A stretch of DNA of 64,000 nucleotides, from assembly GCF_007971525.1 (NCBI RefSeq), contig NZ_CP042437.1, positions 1,984,001 to 2,048,000 of the forward strand. The letters are read 5' to 3'. A program made the translations under genes and the position numbers. Positions 61,786 to 64,000 of the stretch are shown in pieces. Source of the stretch: Mucilaginibacter ginsenosidivorax. Its GTDB lineage: Bacteria > Bacteroidota > Bacteroidia > Sphingobacteriales > Sphingobacteriaceae. The notes under the pieces are model-generated. The model saw nothing but the letters and a program-made list of their open reading frames with translations, made no database searches and had not been told where the DNA came from. Positions within the stretch are counted from its first letter, which is position 1. Every line of letters starts with the position of its first letter.

Positions 61786-64000
61786 TTAGAAAGTTACCTT
61801 AAGGTTAAAACCTATGCCCCTGGTGCCTGGTAACTGGCCTGTTTCACCTTGTTGCGAGCTAATTTCAGACGGATCGTAATCTTTTGATTTAGCATAGATC
61901 AACAGTAAATTACGACCGGTGATATCAAACCTTGCCGACTGGATAACTTTTCCTAAACCTAATTTAGCTACCGGTATTTTGTAACCGATTGAAACCTCAC
62001 GAAGTTTAACAAATGTTAAATCATAGATATATGAATCGTAAGTTTTGTTGTTGGTTAAGCCCTGGAAATAGGTTTTAGCATCGATGTAGTTAGAAACCGG
62101 TTTGCCGCTATCGTCAACACCACTAACTTTAACACCACCACCATCGGCCACAGGATCGCGAACAGGAACTCCTTTATCGTTAAGTGAAGCGGTTACAGAA
62201 GTTAAACCACTAAACTGCCCCCACCTGTTTGATAATGAAACAAATTTACCGCCAACCTGGTAATCGATGTTGGCATTAAGCACAAAGCTTTTAAAAATGG
62301 TGAATGAGTTTTGGATACCGCCGGTCCATTTTGGAAGCACGCTACCAAAATATACGTTCGGATCGTTAGCATACATACCGTTGGCGGCAATAATAGGAAC
62401 GCCGGCGGCATTACGTTTTATACCGTTACCGTATATCTGGCCCCACTCTTTACCTTCCTGGAACACCATGTAAGGCATATCTGTTCCCCAAACCTGGTCG
62501 TTAGGGTTGGTATAGCGGGTTACACCATATTTTTTGCTAACCTCGATAACTTTGTTTTGTAGCTGGCGTGCACCATTGATGGTTACATCCCAGTTAAAGT
62601 TATTGATGCGTACCGGGGTACCGCTTAAAGTAAGCTCGATACCTTTTCTTTGAATTTTACCAAAGTTGGTTAATATGCTCGAAAAACCGCTGGCTGGGTT
62701 AACCGTAACCGAAGCAGGGAAATCAACATCGGTACCTGCGTAATAAGTAGCAGATAAACCTAACCTATCGTTAAGGAACCTTAAATCCAAACCTACCTCT
62801 GTTTGCTTAAACACGGCACCGTGTAAGGCTGGGTCAACGCTTTGGTCAGGAGTGTTCATTAAAATGTTTGTACCAAATTTGTATTGGTTAACGCCGTAAA
62901 CAGTGTTATTCCTGTATCCGCCGTAGTTATCATTAGCAGTTGCAAGCGCTTGCGGGGTTTCACCATATGATACCCTTACCTTACCAAAGCTTAACCAGTT
63001 ATTAAACTGTGGCAATAACTCGCTGAAAACAAATGAACCACCAAATGACTTAGCTAATACGCTGTTATCTTTAGGGAACAATGATGAAAACCAATCGTTA
63101 CGTACAGTACCATCTAAAAACAGGAAGTTTTTGTAACCTAATGTTGCTTTTGCAAATAACGCCCTGTATTGCTCGTTTATACGGGTGTTAAAAACTGATG
63201 GCGCACTAACCGAGTTGGTGATATTATAAAGATCGGGGATACTTAAACCATCAACAGTGTTACCACCATTATCCTTGTAGCTCCTGTTATAAATATCACT
63301 ACCGGCATTTACATCAATTTTAAAATCAGCTATCTGCTTGTTGTAATTTGCCAGCAACTCGTAGTTTTCGCGGTTTTCATAAACATTGTAAGTGCGGTAG
63401 TAATTTTTCACACCTGTTTGCGATCCGCTTTTTTGAAGGATAGCCGGGATAAATTCCTCCTGCCACTCGCTTCTTGAATTTTTACGGTAAGTTGCCTTAA
63501 TGTTAAAATCCTTATTAAGCTTGTATTGTAAATACACGTTACCATAAAAACGGTCGCGCTGATTATCCTTGGTATTAAGCTCGGCTATTTTGTACATGTT
63601 ATACCAGTAGTTACCAGCATAAAAATAACCCGGATCATCAGTTGTGTATGAAGTTGGGTTCTGGTGATTCCAGCTTACCAAGGTACCATCCGGACTTGTT
63701 AAATCCTTCAATTCTTTTATGATGCCCATATCAAGGTCGCGGTGCATCCATTGGTTAAAGTTACCTGTAGAAGCATTGGCGTAACCGTCGCTTATGTTAC
63801 CATGTACCTTTTGGCTAACAAAGTTAACATTAGCCCCTACGGTAAAGTGTTTGCCTAAATCGTAGTTAACATTTAAGTTAAATACGTTTTTCATCAGGGC
63901 GGTATACGGAACTATACCATTTACGTGCTGGTTGTTGTACGACATCCTGATGTTATAATCATCGGCCGATTTTGTGAAGGCAATGCCGTTGTTAAGGGTA
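61786..64000 (-). CDS. SusC/RagA-family TonB-linked transporter (partial, N-terminus outside window)
   Basis: The frame remains open through the right edge, so the ATG at 63945 is internal and the window holds only the C-terminal ~738 residues of the barrel. Sequence beyond it (LNNGIAFTKSADDYNIR) aligns with the same region of the SusC at 5412-8651. The C-terminus TRGIGFNLKVTF matches TRGFGFNLKVTF there. Signal peptide, plug and regulatory domain lie outside the window. It is the upstream member of the second susC-susD-DUF1735 cassette. Confidence 0.93.
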   Translation of the reverse strand, partial: TLNNGIAFTKSADDYNIRMSYNNQHVNGIVPYTALMKNVFNLNVNYDLGKHFTVGANVNFVSQKVHGNISDGYANASTGNFNQWMHRDLDMGIIKELKDLTSPDGTLVSWNHQNPTSYTTDDPGYFYAGNYWYNMYKIAELNTKDNQRDRFYGNVYLQYKLNKDFNIKATYRKNSRSEWQEEFIPAILQKSGSQTGVKNYYRTYNVYENRENYELLANYNKQIADFKIDVNAGSDIYNRSYKDNGGNTVDGLSIPDLYNITNSVSAPSVFNTRINEQYRALFAKATLGYKNFLFLDGTVRNDWFSSLFPKDNSVLAKSFGGSFVFSELLPQFNNWLSFGKVRVSYGETPQALATANDNYGGYRNNTVYGVNQYKFGTNILMNTPDQSVDPALHGAVFKQTEVGLDLRFLNDRLGLSATYYAGTDVDFPASVTVNPASGFSSILTNFGKIQRKGIELTLSGTPVRINNFNWDVTINGARQLQNKVIEVSKKYGVTRYTNPNDQVWGTDMPYMVFQEGKEWGQIYGNGIKRNAAGVPIIAANGMYANDPNVYFGSVLPKWTGGIQNSFTIFKSFVLNANIDYQVGGKFVSLSNRWGQFSGLTSVTASLNDKGVPVRDPVADGGGVKVSGVDDSGKPVSNYIDAKTYFQGLTNNKTYDSYIYDLTFVKLREVSIGYKIPVAKLGLGKVIQSARFDITGRNLLLIYAKSKDYDPSEISSQQGETGQLPGTRGIGFNLKVTF

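Overview
The window looks like chromosome from a member of the Bacteroidota, most likely family Sphingobacteriaceae and plausibly Mucilaginibacter. The evidence is three SusC/SusD pairs, DUF1735 lipoproteins, an AraC/FtsX-rich regulatory style, TAnnTTTG-type promoter elements, and several families of dispersed palindromic repeats. The genus is an inference from general familiarity, not from a search.

Layout. 1-8.7 kb (minus strand) is a polysaccharide-utilisation locus: susC, susD, a DUF1735 surface lipoprotein, a GH16 endoglucanase-like enzyme and a GH78 alpha-L-rhamnosidase that runs off the left edge. 9.6-17 kb carries an unknown small protein, a secreted alpha/beta hydrolase, an AraC regulator, a giant AraC-FtsX permease fusion, a DUF4386-like membrane protein and tRNA-Asn. 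17.3-25 kb is housekeeping: a PfkB kinase, an overlapping trio (exported repeat-like protein, two-half lycopene cyclase, cytochrome b5-like protein), an ECF sigma factor, murB, a GT4 glycosyltransferase and a sugar MFS porter. 24.8-30.7 kb holds a tandem pair of small membrane proteins, a thicket of mobile palindromic repeats, lpdA and a broken phosphotransferase. 30.7-38.5 kb has two tandem M1 metallopeptidases, a DUF2807 protein, two outer-membrane-type proteins, a DinB-like protein and another repeat field.

38.5-44.8 kb is one tight six-gene minus-strand operon: a SpeD-like pyruvoyl protein, a DUF4178 zinc-ribbon membrane protein, a 61-residue membrane peptide, a membrane-anchored aminopropyltransferase, a Tat-type FAD amine-oxidase lipoprotein and a polytopic membrane protein. 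It reads as an unassigned, membrane-associated polyamine-like pathway. The SpeD-like protein keeps the self-cleavage serine but has Ser where the family has its catalytic Cys. 44.8-46.3 kb is an array of about 170-bp palindromic repeats with a DUF559 (Vsr-like nuclease fold) gene inside it.

46.3-52.4 kb is the other highlight. A SAM-I riboswitch precedes a TlpA-like thiol-disulfide protein, then a 36-codon leader ORF ending Cys-Cys-Cys, then susC and susD, a terminator and a tRNA-Cys with an odd acceptor stem. I read this as a TonB-dependent importer controlled by sulfur status, with methionine sensed by the riboswitch and perhaps cysteine sensed by the leader peptide. 52.4-64 kb contains a PIG-L deacetylase, a seven-PAS histidine kinase with a degenerate receiver domain, a GT39 membrane glycosyltransferase and a second DUF1735-susD-susC cassette paralogous to the first, cut by the right edge.
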